This document shows positions 42,265 to 51,064 of a DNA stretch of 64,000 bases, one piece after another. Made by a program: the position numbers and the translations under genes. Position 1 is the first letter of the stretch. Every line of letters starts with the position of its first letter. The notes below the pieces were generated by a model, which was given only the letters and a program-made list of their open reading frames with translations, was not told the origin of the DNA and searched no databases. Origin of the DNA: an uncultured Chlorobiota bacterium (lineage in GTDB: Bacteria > Bacteroidota > Ignavibacteria > UBA10030 > UBA6906); NCBI GenBank assembly GCA_900696645.1, contig CAADGV010000024.1, forward strand, positions 159,039-223,038. The letters are read 5' to 3'.

Positions 42265-43398
42265 ATGAGCGGCGCTGGATACAAATACGAAGTGACACTG
42301 TACGCAACCCCTGACTTCCGGCATGCTTCGTATATCATGAAAGGACTCTCGGATTTGAAGAGAGAGGGGATAGTGAGGATTAAGCCAAGGATTCGTGGCC
42401 TGCAATATCGTGATCGGTTGGTAGTGGATGCCGGCAGACTGGTGCGCTCGAATCGTCCCTATCCTTGGTCGCCCATCTGTCGGATCAAAGATATTGATTC
42501 AGGAGTAGTTACAAGGATTGCCATTGATCTCCAAGATTGGCCGAATTGGTTTTCGCACCACGCCTTGACACATTCTGATATTGTGTATAAACGGTGCTAC
42601 GACAGGAAAATCACAGAGATTGTAGAGCGAGAGTATAAAGTCAAAGTGCTTCCATTTGGAATGTCTCATTCATATGGTCTCGATGACAACGTATTCTCAC
42701 AGTGGAAAGTAAAGACCCTCAAGCTGTTGGGCAAACTCGAGTCGGTTGTCAATGATCCACTTCGGTTGAAAGGTCCCTTCTCCGGTAAAGGCGCGAATGG
42801 TCTGCATACTTCTGTTCATGTAAAATCAATGTCGTTCGTCAATGTAAGGGCCGAACTCCCGGAATGCTATGCATTCTTCCAGGTGAAATATTATGATTGG
42901 AATAACCGCTGGTCGACTCCTCTCAATGAATACCGTGCAGAAATTATTCGAAATTTGAAGCGACATTTGGGCGTCAGGTTTCAGGGAGGCATGTACTTTG
43001 ACTGTCCTGTTCCCCCTGCATACCAGGACTGCATTACGAATTTGCCCACAACGCAGGCCCACTATTTGGATATGGTGCAACAGGCGACAGTGGTCGTTTC
43101 AACAAATGGATTTGCGCAGTCTCCACCGTGGAAATTGTGCGAATACCTTCAAATGGGTAAGTGTATTGTTTCGGAGCCGATAGCGTATGAGCTTCCCGTG
43201 TCATTGGTGGATGGTAGGGATGTACTGTACTTTCAAACTCCTGATGATTGCGCAGTTGTATGTCAATCGTTGCTGGACAATCCCCGGCAAATGGAAAAGT
43301 TAGGGGAAAATGCCCGGGCATTCTATGAAGCCAATATTAAGCCACGAAACAAAATCCTAAGGACGATCAGCCACTCTCTTGAGGCAAGACTCCAGTGA
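42265..43398 (+). CDS. Probable glycosyltransferase, divergent
   Basis: 377 residues. The C-terminal part (STNGFAQSPPWKLCEYLQMG, then KCIVSEPIAYELPV) resembles the donor-binding region of GT-B enzymes or of capsule glycosyltransferases in which the sugar nucleotide is held by a conserved Glu. The last stretch (NPRQMEKLGENARAFYEANI) matches the typical C-terminal helix of GT4-like proteins. The first 200 residues are unlike any family I recognise. No membrane helix. It is compositionally A+T-richer than the genes after it. Context in the locus supports a sugar-transfer role. Confidence 0.65.
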   Translation: MSGAGYKYEVTLYATPDFRHASYIMKGLSDLKREGIVRIKPRIRGLQYRDRLVVDAGRLVRSNRPYPWSPICRIKDIDSGVVTRIAIDLQDWPNWFSHHALTHSDIVYKRCYDRKITEIVEREYKVKVLPFGMSHSYGLDDNVFSQWKVKTLKLLGKLESVVNDPLRLKGPFSGKGANGLHTSVHVKSMSFVNVRAELPECYAFFQVKYYDWNNRWSTPLNEYRAEIIRNLKRHLGVRFQGGMYFDCPVPPAYQDCITNLPTTQAHYLDMVQQATVVVSTNGFAQSPPWKLCEYLQMGKCIVSEPIAYELPVSLVDGRDVLYFQTPDDCAVVCQSLLDNPRQMEKLGENARAFYEANIKPRNKILRTISHSLEARLQ

Positions 43399-43464
43399 TG
43401 TGATGTGGCTTAGTCCCTTTTGAAACTGCGAGAGGGGGCTCATATCCTAATTGGGTAGTCCTTT

Positions 43465-44583
43465 ATGGTAAGTCCTGCAAGAATACTCTTCACGATTCCC
43501 AACTTCATTACGGCTGGTTCAGGCCGTGTAATGTTCAACATTCTTGAAAGACTTGACCGCAACAAATTTCTGCCATCCATCTGTGTGTTACGAAGAGGTG
43601 GGAAACTTGATGCTGAGGTTGAGCGTTTAGGAATTCCCTTACTTGAGCTTCCCTTTACCGTGGATGCGAAGCCGTACTGGAGTCTTTTAGAGCGTTCACG
43701 GAGAGCGGCGGAAGTATTTCGTCCATACAGATTTAATTTATGGCATTCATTTCACTACGCGGGGGAGTATACTGAGCCGATTATTGCCAGATTCGCAGGG
43801 GCACGAGCGTGGGTTTATACGAAGAAGGCAATGGGCTGGGGATCAAGGGCATGGAAAATCCGCTCTCTTCTTGCGACTCGCATAGTTGCTGACAATTCAG
43901 ACATGTTACGCGTCATGTTTGATCGGCCACGATTTGCACGCAAGGTCAAAGTAATCCATCACGGAATTCCTGCAGATCAGTATGCGCCTACCGATAAGCG
44001 ACTTGCGCTGAGAAAGCATCTCGGCATCGGTAGCAGGCAAATTGTTGTGACATGCGTAGCCCATCTTTTGCCGGTCAAAGGGCAAACTACACTGATAGAA
44101 GCCCTTAGTCAAATGCCGGATGGGCATTTGCTTCTTGCCGGAATGCCTCTTGATGTAGAATATGTCCATGCGTTGCATGCCCAGGTTAAGAAGCATGGTT
44201 TGGAGGGCCGTGTCCACTTTCTTGGTGCAGTGGCGGACGTTCCGGCTTTGCTCTCCGAGACAGACGTATTCGTCCTGCCAACGTGGGCCAAGTGGAGGAT
44301 GGAGGGGTGTCCTGTGGCTTTGTTGGAAGCAATGTCCTGCGCGTGCGCTTGCATTGCAACAGACATTCCCGGGTCACGCGACCTTATTGAGCATGGGAAA
44401 AGCGGATTGCTGGTACCTGCGGAAGATTCCCGAACACTTGCAGCCGCACTGCGTCGGCTCGTTTCTTCGCCCGAAGAGAGAACTGCGTTGGGCTTTGCTG
44501 CGCGTGAGCGGGTTCTGGATCGTTTTACAATCGAGCATGAAGTCGCAGCCCACGAACAAATGTACAGTGAACTCCTCGGATGA
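43465..44583 (+). CDS. Family 4 glycosyltransferase
   Basis: 372 residues. N-terminal acceptor domain: ILFTIPNFITAGSGRVMFNI, with the glycine-rich loop after the first strand. C-terminal donor domain: IVVTCVAHLLPVKGQTTLIE, VHFLGAVADVPALLSETDVF and the E-x7-E motif in EGCPVALLEAMSCACACIAT. It is a retaining GT-B enzyme that probably adds one sugar to the lipid-linked repeat unit on the cytoplasmic face. It ends 240 bases before the next gene; that gap is filled with repeat sequences. Confidence 0.93.
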   Translation: MVSPARILFTIPNFITAGSGRVMFNILERLDRNKFLPSICVLRRGGKLDAEVERLGIPLLELPFTVDAKPYWSLLERSRRAAEVFRPYRFNLWHSFHYAGEYTEPIIARFAGARAWVYTKKAMGWGSRAWKIRSLLATRIVADNSDMLRVMFDRPRFARKVKVIHHGIPADQYAPTDKRLALRKHLGIGSRQIVVTCVAHLLPVKGQTTLIEALSQMPDGHLLLAGMPLDVEYVHALHAQVKKHGLEGRVHFLGAVADVPALLSETDVFVLPTWAKWRMEGCPVALLEAMSCACACIATDIPGSRDLIEHGKSGLLVPAEDSRTLAAALRRLVSSPEERTALGFAARERVLDRFTIEHEVAAHEQMYSELLG

Positions 44584-44823
44584 TGGTTGTGACCAGGGTG
44601 AAAGAAAACCGCGAAGGCGCGAAGTGAATGTTGGTTGAGTGTGGCAAATAGAATTTGCGGTTTTACGCATTCCCCTCTGTGTGTCGGCTTTGTGTGGACG
44701 CGAGAGGGGAAGTGAAGGGGTGTGTATCACAGCCATTCGTCACACCCCGACCGCTGAAGCGGTCACCCCTCTCTCCAACGCTCTTGCTGACGCATAGAGG
44801 GGAATGAGGATCGAGCGATTGAT
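44584..44823. repeat. Composite repeat-rich intergenic region
   Basis: Contains a GCGAAGGCGCGAAGTGA unit near 44609-44629 that recurs at the 3' end of the gene ending at 49369. An 11-bp inverted pair, CATTCCCCTCT (44668-44678) with AGAGGGGAATG (44796-44806), spans most of the rest and encloses a hairpin GACCGCT/AGCGGTC (44749-44764). No coding frame is convincing. It looks like one or more small non-coding repeat elements. Confidence 0.65.
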
Positions 44824-46638
44824 GTGATCAACACGGGTGAATTAATACAGAATCTGCCGTCAACTCAAATGATGCAGGAACCATGGGAGGCAACCTCGAT
44901 GATTGCCGACCTCCTGATCGGCTTTTGCTTGCGCGACAGTATGCCGCGAGGACGCGACGGTAGGTCGGAATGGGATGCGGAGAATTTTTTGGAAGAAACT
45001 CAACTTCTTCTTCAAAGTCAGGGAAGAGGGTGGAAGGGTTATCCGTACAGGACTCTCGAAAAAGACGAATGGCGATTGAGTCTTCTCGGCGAGGTTTTCG
45101 GGACAACGGATTCTGAGAATGCAGTTCTGCAGTTTGTCCGGAATCCGCAAGCATGTCCACTGAACGGACATTTTCTTTTGTTCGGCTACAACACTGCAAC
45201 GCATGAATGGCATGTTTGGACGGACAGGTTCGGGACGCTTCACGCATACTACGCCGAAAACGGGCATCAAGCTGCGATCGGCACGTTCTTCCCGACTGTA
45301 GCGGCTATTGCGTCAAGGCGCAGAGTTGACAGAACCGCTCTTGCAGGATTCTTCAGATTCGGGTTCTTCCCCGCTGACAGGACCTACTTCGAGGATGTCC
45401 GCATTTTTCAACCTGCTTCGCATTATATCTTTGACGAAAACGGCCAATTACTGCAATCCGGCAGATATAAGCAATGGAAACATATTCCTGATCAGCAACG
45501 ATCATATGACGACACAGTAGCCGAGTTTGCGCAATTGTTCGGAACCGTCATGGATGAGATGACGGCGGAAGGACGCATTGCCCTTCCCATTTCCGGCGGA
45601 CTCGATTCCCGCTCGACTGTAGTGCCTCTGCATTCCGACATGCAAAATATCTGGAGCTACTCATACGGCTACGCCGACGACTCTCCCGAAATCTCAATCG
45701 CGAACGAGATTGCAGAGGCGCGGTCACTTCCGTTTGAGAGCTTCACCATCACACCTTATCTCTTTGACCGTCTTGATCATGTTCTCGCGTCGGTGGAAGG
45801 ATTCCAGGATGTCACGCAATGCAGACAGGCGTTCGTCACCGATCAGATAGCGACAAAGGCAGACTACCTGATTGCCGCGCATTGGGGGGATGTCTGGATG
45901 GACAGCATGGGCGTTGACGGGATGATAGGGCATGATACCGGTACGCTGGCTGACATGACTTTCACAAAGATGAAGAAGCGAGGAAGTGATTGGCTGGTTG
46001 GGAATATGCTTCGGTCCGGCCGGGCAGAAGCCGATTCGAATCTTCGCGACATTCTGCTGAAAGAACTCATACAGTATGAAGGAATTGCCGATCCCGATTT
46101 CCGTCTCAAGGCAGTTAAAACCGACACGTGGTCGTTTCGCTGGACGGTTGCGAGCCTGCGCATGTTTCAGGCCGCAGCATTTCCGCGGTTGCCGTTTTAC
46201 GACGCGCGTCTTGCGGATTTCTTCTGCACCGTGCCGACGGATTTCGTCAGGGATAGGCGACTGCAAATCGACTATATCAAACGCTTCGCCCCCGATCTTG
46301 CGCGGATTACCTGGCAGGCGTACGATGCGGATCTATTCCGGTATCAGTATTTCAATTCGCTGCTCCTGCCCAAGAGGGCTGTGCGCAAAGCGGCAAGGAT
46401 GATCACGCGTCGAACTGTCGTTTCAAGGAACTGGGAGATTCAGTTCAGCGGCGAGCAGGGGAAAAAGGGTCTTGAACACTTTCTGCTGCGTCCGGGGCTT
46501 CGGATTCACGAGTACTACTCTCCCGACTCATTGCAAAGGCTGCTGACGGATTTTCACACGTCGGCTCCCGATGCGGGTAAGGGGTACGCGGTTTCGATGC
46601 TGCTCACATTTTCGGCATTTCTTGAGATGTATGGTTAG
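44824..46638 (+). CDS. Asparagine-synthase-like amidotransferase lacking the N-terminal Cys
   Basis: 604 residues from GTG. The C-terminal synthetase domain has the PP-loop RIALPISGGLDSRSTVVPLH for ATP pyrophosphate binding. The N-terminal part keeps the beta-sandwich layout of class II glutaminase domains (FLLFGYNTATHEWHVWTDRF, then GTLHAYYAENGHQAAIGTFF). However, it starts with an unrelated helix instead of Met-Cys-Gly, so no glutamine-cleaving nucleophile exists. Such proteins in capsule loci are thought to amidate uronic acids or use free ammonia; this is consistent with the uronate genes upstream. The next gene overlaps its stop. Confidence 0.85.
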   Translation: MINTGELIQNLPSTQMMQEPWEATSMIADLLIGFCLRDSMPRGRDGRSEWDAENFLEETQLLLQSQGRGWKGYPYRTLEKDEWRLSLLGEVFGTTDSENAVLQFVRNPQACPLNGHFLLFGYNTATHEWHVWTDRFGTLHAYYAENGHQAAIGTFFPTVAAIASRRRVDRTALAGFFRFGFFPADRTYFEDVRIFQPASHYIFDENGQLLQSGRYKQWKHIPDQQRSYDDTVAEFAQLFGTVMDEMTAEGRIALPISGGLDSRSTVVPLHSDMQNIWSYSYGYADDSPEISIANEIAEARSLPFESFTITPYLFDRLDHVLASVEGFQDVTQCRQAFVTDQIATKADYLIAAHWGDVWMDSMGVDGMIGHDTGTLADMTFTKMKKRGSDWLVGNMLRSGRAEADSNLRDILLKELIQYEGIADPDFRLKAVKTDTWSFRWTVASLRMFQAAAFPRLPFYDARLADFFCTVPTDFVRDRRLQIDYIKRFAPDLARITWQAYDADLFRYQYFNSLLLPKRAVRKAARMITRRTVVSRNWEIQFSGEQGKKGLEHFLLRPGLRIHEYYSPDSLQRLLTDFHTSAPDAGKGYAVSMLLTFSAFLEMYG

Positions 46639-47833
46639 GCCGTTGAAGCTGCTTATTGTCGGGATTGCGTGGCCGCCCGAGACGTTTCTTGAAAGACTCA
46701 TTAGCGGCCTCTTGCAGCACGGCATTGAGATCACGATTGCGAGCAGCAAAAAGCCGGGAGGCAATTTGCCTTCAGGACTTGTGTGGCTGAAGCTTCCTTC
46801 GTCTGAGGCTCCGCCGCCGGTAGCTGCGGCGGAAACAATGTCCGGTGCTGTTCGTGCATTTCTTTCATCGCCTTCTGACTTCGGCAAGTTGTCTTCTTCG
46901 AAAGCGGGCATCGCCGCATCACGATATTTCCTTCCTTTCGCAGGCAGAAAGTGGGACGTCATCTACTTCCCGTGGAACTCCGCTGCTGTGGAGTATCTTC
47001 CGTTGTTTGGGCTTGGCGCGGCGACGATCATCAGTTGCAGAGGTTCACAGATTAATGTTGCGCCGCACAACCCGGAGCGCAGTTCTTTTCGTGACGGATT
47101 GAAGACCACTCTTCAGAAGGCGACGAAGATTCATTGTGTGTCCGAGGCAATAGCCGAAGAGGCAACGCAATACGGATTGCAGAGTGACAAGGCGGTTGTC
47201 ATCCGCCCGGCTGTGGACAGTGAGTACTTCGTACAGCAGACCGCGGCAATAACTAAACGTGACTTCGTGCAGCTTGTTATGACCGGATCGCTTGTCTGGG
47301 TTAAGGGATATGAGTATGCCCTGCTTGCCGTTCGTGCCGCGATCGATGCAGGAGTTCATGTCGCCTTGAACATCATCGGGGATGGATCAGAAAAACAGAG
47401 GATTTTGTTTGCGATTCATGACTTAGGACTTCAACAACATGTCACGTTAAGCGGAAAGTTATCTCCTGAAGCAATCCGGCGGGAATTGTGCAATTCCGAT
47501 ATCTTCCTTCTTTCAAGTCTGAGTGAAGGAATCTCAAACGCTGCACTTGAAGCGATGTCATGCGGATTGCCCATCGTGACAACCGATTGCGGCGGCATGC
47601 GTGAAGCGGTTGACAACGGAGTTGAAGGATTCGTTGTGCCAGTGCGGGATCCGCAGGCAATGGCTGAGGCGTTGGTCAAGCTTGCACACGATGAAGGCTT
47701 GCGGAAAAAGATGGGCGGAAATGCTCGTGCACGGATTGAGCAGGAATTTTCGATTCGTGATCAGATACAGGATTGGTTGCATCTTCTCGAGCATGCACGT
47801 TTAGGCATGAGTACCGGGAAGGTGGCGGCGTGA
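46631..47833 (+). CDS. Family 4 glycosyltransferase
   Basis: The ATG at 46631 overlaps the previous stop by eight bases and gives 400 residues (MVRPLKLLIVGIAWPPETFL). The donor domain is typical: QLVMTGSLVWVKGYEYALLA, HVTLSGKLSPEAIRRELCNS, then LSSLSEGISNAALEAMSCGL with the E-x7-E pair, and a final helix LRKKMGGNARARIEQEFSIR. Translation coupling with the amidotransferase suggests they act on the same repeat unit. An upstream in-frame extension inside the previous gene is rejected. Confidence 0.93.
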   Translation: MVRPLKLLIVGIAWPPETFLERLISGLLQHGIEITIASSKKPGGNLPSGLVWLKLPSSEAPPPVAAAETMSGAVRAFLSSPSDFGKLSSSKAGIAASRYFLPFAGRKWDVIYFPWNSAAVEYLPLFGLGAATIISCRGSQINVAPHNPERSSFRDGLKTTLQKATKIHCVSEAIAEEATQYGLQSDKAVVIRPAVDSEYFVQQTAAITKRDFVQLVMTGSLVWVKGYEYALLAVRAAIDAGVHVALNIIGDGSEKQRILFAIHDLGLQQHVTLSGKLSPEAIRRELCNSDIFLLSSLSEGISNAALEAMSCGLPIVTTDCGGMREAVDNGVEGFVVPVRDPQAMAEALVKLAHDEGLRKKMGGNARARIEQEFSIRDQIQDWLHLLEHARLGMSTGKVAA

Positions 47834-47883
47834 TGAGGGCAGATAGAGAATGAATGTGGGTATTCATCCGACCTCACCCCAAA

Positions 47884-47906
47884 CCCCTCTCCTGAGAGGA
47901 GAGGGG
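47884..47906. repeat. Perfect 10-bp-arm palindrome at glycosyltransferase leader
   Basis: CCCCTCTCCT (47884-47893) and AGGAGAGGGG (47897-47906) form a perfect stem around GAG. Its right end runs into the ribosome binding site of the next gene, so the hairpin could mask or terminate ahead of it. The surrounding CTCACCCCAAACCCCTCTCC text resembles a widespread intergenic repeat. Confidence 0.75.
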
Positions 47907-47926
47907 CTTTGCCCGAAGGGTGCGGC

Positions 47927-49369
47927 GTGAGAGTTGTGCTGGTTGTACAGAGTTTTCCGAAACTTTCCGAGACGTTTATTTTCCGTAAGGTCTCGGCATT
48001 GTTGGAAAGAGGTTGGGATGTGTATGTGGTATGCAGCGAATCGGAGGCCGTGGAATGGGTGTACTTCTTAGGGGGAGTTCACCGCGGAGACGCCGAGTAC
48101 GCAGAGGGAAATTCACAAAACAAAAACCACTCAGTGCCCTCAGCGTCTCGGCGGTTGATTATCTCATTACGATCTCGTGTTCACAAGGTATGGCCACACA
48201 CGCCTCATTGGTGTGCCGGGCTGTTGGTTCCCGTTGCGCTGATCCATTGTCTCGCAAAGAACCCGGTTGGAACAATCTGCTACCTCCGTCTCGGGTGGCG
48301 GTTGGTTGGAATCGGCGTCCTCAAAAAACTCTATACGGATCGTCCGATCATTTGCTTGAAGCCTGATGTAGTACACTTTGAATTCGGCGCGCTGGCAGTC
48401 GGGCGCATGCATCTTAAGGAATTGCTGCAGTGCCGGATTGTGGTGAGCTTCAGGGGGTATGATTTGAATTTTGCGGGGTTGGAGAGTTCAGTGGGATGGA
48501 CTAAAACTCCCCCAGAAGTAGATGGAGATACAAAGGGAATTCACCGCGGAGACGCAGGGTACGCGGAGGGGTACTTGTATTACCGTGAGATATGGGAGAA
48601 GGCGGATTGCCTGCACCTCCTCGGCGAAGACCTGTGGCGTCGGGCGCAGGCGCGAGGATGCCCGCCAGCAAAACACCACGTGCTGATTCCTCCGGCAATT
48701 GATACGGAGCAGTTCAATCCGGGTAACCGCATTCACGATGCCGTAGCCGGAACGCTTGCTCGTCCGCTTCGGATTCTCAGCGTCGGGCGGTTGGAGTGGA
48801 AGAAGGGATACGAGTTTGCATTGCGTGCGGTTCAGATGCTCGTTGCCCGCGGGATATCTGTCGAGTACCGGATCGTCGGAGCGGGAGCGTACTTTGAGGC
48901 GTTGGCGTTTGCACGGCATCAGATGGGATTAGAGAAGAATGTTGTGTTTGAAGGTCCCTTGTCTCCGTTAGTTCTCATTGAGAAAATGAAGTGGGCGGAT
49001 GTTTTTCTTCATGCAGCAGTCTCCGAAGGGTTCTGCAATGCCGTGATGGAGGCGCAATCAATGAAGTTGCCTGTCGTGTCTTCCGATGCCGACGGTCTTG
49101 GAGAAAACGTTGCAGACGGAAAGTCGGGATATGTCGTCCCGCGTCGCAATCCGGAGGCGCTTGCCGGGAGGTTGGAACACCTGGCACGAAATCCCGCTCT
49201 GAGGCAACGCATGGGCGAAGCAGGCCGCGTACGCGTAAAGAGAGAATTCAATCCCATGAGCCAACTCGCGGCGTTCGAGGGGGTATATCGCGGGGTCTTT
49301 GGGGCGATACATCCAAGGGATAGGAAAACCACGAAGGCGCGAAGACGCGAAGTGAGTTTAAGCGTGTAA
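47927..49369 (+). CDS. Family 4 glycosyltransferase with two in-frame repeat insertions
   Basis: The GTG at 47927 follows GAAGGGTGCGGC; a TTG at 47909 is alternative. 480 residues, against about 400 for close family members. The N-terminus VVLVVQSFPKLSETFIFRKV is the usual acceptor domain start. The donor domain is RPLRILSVGRLEWKKGYEFA, then HAAVSEGFCNAVMEAQSMKL with the E-x7-E pair. Two insertions, VHRGDAEYAEGNSQNKNHSV near residue 50 and IHRGDAGYAEGY near residue 205, are the translation of a GC-rich DNA repeat. The final residues (KTTKARRREVSLSV) are also repeat-derived. The frame stays open, but activity after these insertions is uncertain. Confidence 0.85.
   Translation: MRVVLVVQSFPKLSETFIFRKVSALLERGWDVYVVCSESEAVEWVYFLGGVHRGDAEYAEGNSQNKNHSVPSASRRLIISLRSRVHKVWPHTPHWCAGLLVPVALIHCLAKNPVGTICYLRLGWRLVGIGVLKKLYTDRPIICLKPDVVHFEFGALAVGRMHLKELLQCRIVVSFRGYDLNFAGLESSVGWTKTPPEVDGDTKGIHRGDAGYAEGYLYYREIWEKADCLHLLGEDLWRRAQARGCPPAKHHVLIPPAIDTEQFNPGNRIHDAVAGTLARPLRILSVGRLEWKKGYEFALRAVQMLVARGISVEYRIVGAGAYFEALAFARHQMGLEKNVVFEGPLSPLVLIEKMKWADVFLHAAVSEGFCNAVMEAQSMKLPVVSSDADGLGENVADGKSGYVVPRRNPEALAGRLEHLARNPALRQRMGEAGRVRVKREFNPMSQLAAFEGVYRGVFGAIHPRDRKTTKARRREVSLSV
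48078..48158. repeat. Intragenic imperfect palindrome, about 80 bp
   Basis: Left arm ACCGCGGAGACGCCGAG (48081-48097) and right arm CTCAGCGTCTCGGCGGT (48139-48155) are complementary at 15 of 17 positions. The whole segment is translated in frame within the glycosyltransferase and looks like a small non-autonomous repeat element. Confidence 0.8.
48538..48571. repeat. Second intragenic copy of the repeat (left arm only)
   Basis: TTCACCGCGGAGACGC (48540-48555) followed by AGGGTACGCGGAGGGG closely matches the left arm and adjoining bases of the 48078 element, in the same orientation and the same reading frame. No inverted partner follows. Confidence 0.75.
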
Positions 49370-49372
49370 CTT

Positions 49373-51064
49373 GTGAATATGCTCTCTGATATTCCACATA
49401 TAACACTCATCTGGTTCGGCAATGGCGAATCTGTACCCCGTTGGCCACTGGGGGATGTGCTTGTCGCCGAGCCTTCAGTATTGTTTGTCGCTTCTCTTAT
49501 CCGAGAGAATCTTCCCGTTTCAACCTCTGATGCGTGGCTCTTCTGGGATGGTTCTTTGGGAAACCCCGATCCCGAACAAGTGATTGAGATAATGAAACGC
49601 CCGGGCAATATCCGGCATGCCGGACTCAAACTCGGGATGAGAGGGCTCCCCGCGGCGATTGACTTTGTGAGCCCGGCCTGGATGCTCAACCGTGATCCCG
49701 ATCCGGCAATCGAGGCGACATCGTGGCGACTCACGTGGCGCTGCTGTTTGATACAGACGAATGTACTGCGGCAGATGGGCGGAATCGATTCCCGATTTGA
49801 ATCGCTCGATGCTGCCATGCTGGAGTTGGGACACCGATGTGTGACGCGAGGGGTGATCACCCGACATCTGCCGCGACTTGTTCCCGAGGGAGCAACTGCT
49901 TTGATGCCGGGACTTAGTTGCGAGGATGAGTTCCGCTTCATCTACTATCGGTTTGGAATGAAGTGGCTGACATGGGCTTTTTCGAGAACGATCATGCAGG
50001 GGAACGTCTCTCGCATAGCTGCATTGAAAGCATATCTCCGCGTTCGCCGCGAGCAACGTTCCACAACACCGGTTCCGTTCAAACAAGAGCCGATAAACCG
50101 CAATGGGATTGCGTCCGATGCAAAAGTGAGTGTTATCATCCCGACTGTCGACAGGTATCCCTATCTGCAATCGCTGCTGGCACAACTCAAAAACCAGACC
50201 GTTCGACCTTATGAAGTGATTGTTATTGATCAGACACAAGCAGAGCATCGCCGGACGGATTTCGGGCAGTTTTTTCCGGAGCTGCCGCTTACTGTTTTGT
50301 ACAGAGATGAGGCCGGCCAATGCAGCTCACGCAACGCAGGTCTGCAACAGTCGACTGGTGATTACATCCTATTTTTAGATGACGACGACGATAACCTTCC
50401 GCCGACGCTGATTGAATCCCATCTGAAAACTCTTCATGAGTTTCGTGCGGACGTTTCATCGGGAGTGGTTCAGGAAGTCGGCGTCGATCGCCTGCCGGAT
50501 GAATTCACGTTGATGCGCGTCTCCAATGTGTTTCCCACAAATAATACGCTCGTACGGCGTGAGGTTTTGTACAAATCGGGACTCTTCGACCTTGCATACG
50601 AGAGGGGGGTCCGGGCTGATGGCGATTTGGGGATGAGGATTTACCTGAGCGGCGCAATGATGATGCTGAATCCCGACATATCGCTTCTGCATCACCATGC
50701 TCCCTCCGGCGGCCTTCGGAAACACAAGGCCCGCGTTATTACGTATGCAGCAAGTAGAAAGAGCCTCACCGTTCGTCATCTTCCGAATCCGACAGAAGCA
50801 TACTTACTGTATCGCTATTACTCTGACCGGCAGGTGGGGGAGAGTCTTCTGTTGCGTGTGTTTGGATCTTTGTTTGTTGAGGGAAACCTTCTGAAGAGAA
50901 GTTTGAGATTGGCTATCGGAATGGCATTTCTTCCGTTAACGCTCGGGCAGGTTCGCAGACGTTACGTAGAGGGCAAGAAGCTTCTGACAGAATTCCCAAT
51001 AATCCCACGTCTCCGGAAAGATCAACAATCCAGCAAGCAATTCATTGCACACGTTTCAGACTGA
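49373..51064 (+). CDS. Family 2 glycosyltransferase, long two-part protein
   Basis: 563 residues from GTG (ATG at 49379 alternative). The first ~240 residues (AWLFWDGSLGNPDPEQVIEI, then GGIDSRFESLDAAMLELGHR) look like a degenerate GT2-like domain lacking the usual opening motif. The second half is a full GT-A domain: VSVIIPTVDRYPYLQSLLAQ, EVIVIDQTQAEHRRTDFGQF, ILFLDDDDDNLPPTLIESHL with the metal-binding Asp cluster, and RGVRADGDLGMRIYLSGAMM. A tandem-domain transferase could add two sugars or use the first domain as a scaffold. It overlaps the following gene. Confidence 0.88.
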   Translation: MNMLSDIPHITLIWFGNGESVPRWPLGDVLVAEPSVLFVASLIRENLPVSTSDAWLFWDGSLGNPDPEQVIEIMKRPGNIRHAGLKLGMRGLPAAIDFVSPAWMLNRDPDPAIEATSWRLTWRCCLIQTNVLRQMGGIDSRFESLDAAMLELGHRCVTRGVITRHLPRLVPEGATALMPGLSCEDEFRFIYYRFGMKWLTWAFSRTIMQGNVSRIAALKAYLRVRREQRSTTPVPFKQEPINRNGIASDAKVSVIIPTVDRYPYLQSLLAQLKNQTVRPYEVIVIDQTQAEHRRTDFGQFFPELPLTVLYRDEAGQCSSRNAGLQQSTGDYILFLDDDDDNLPPTLIESHLKTLHEFRADVSSGVVQEVGVDRLPDEFTLMRVSNVFPTNNTLVRREVLYKSGLFDLAYERGVRADGDLGMRIYLSGAMMMLNPDISLLHHHAPSGGLRKHKARVITYAASRKSLTVRHLPNPTEAYLLYRYYSDRQVGESLLLRVFGSLFVEGNLLKRSLRLAIGMAFLPLTLGQVRRRYVEGKKLLTEFPIIPRLRKDQQSSKQFIAHVSD

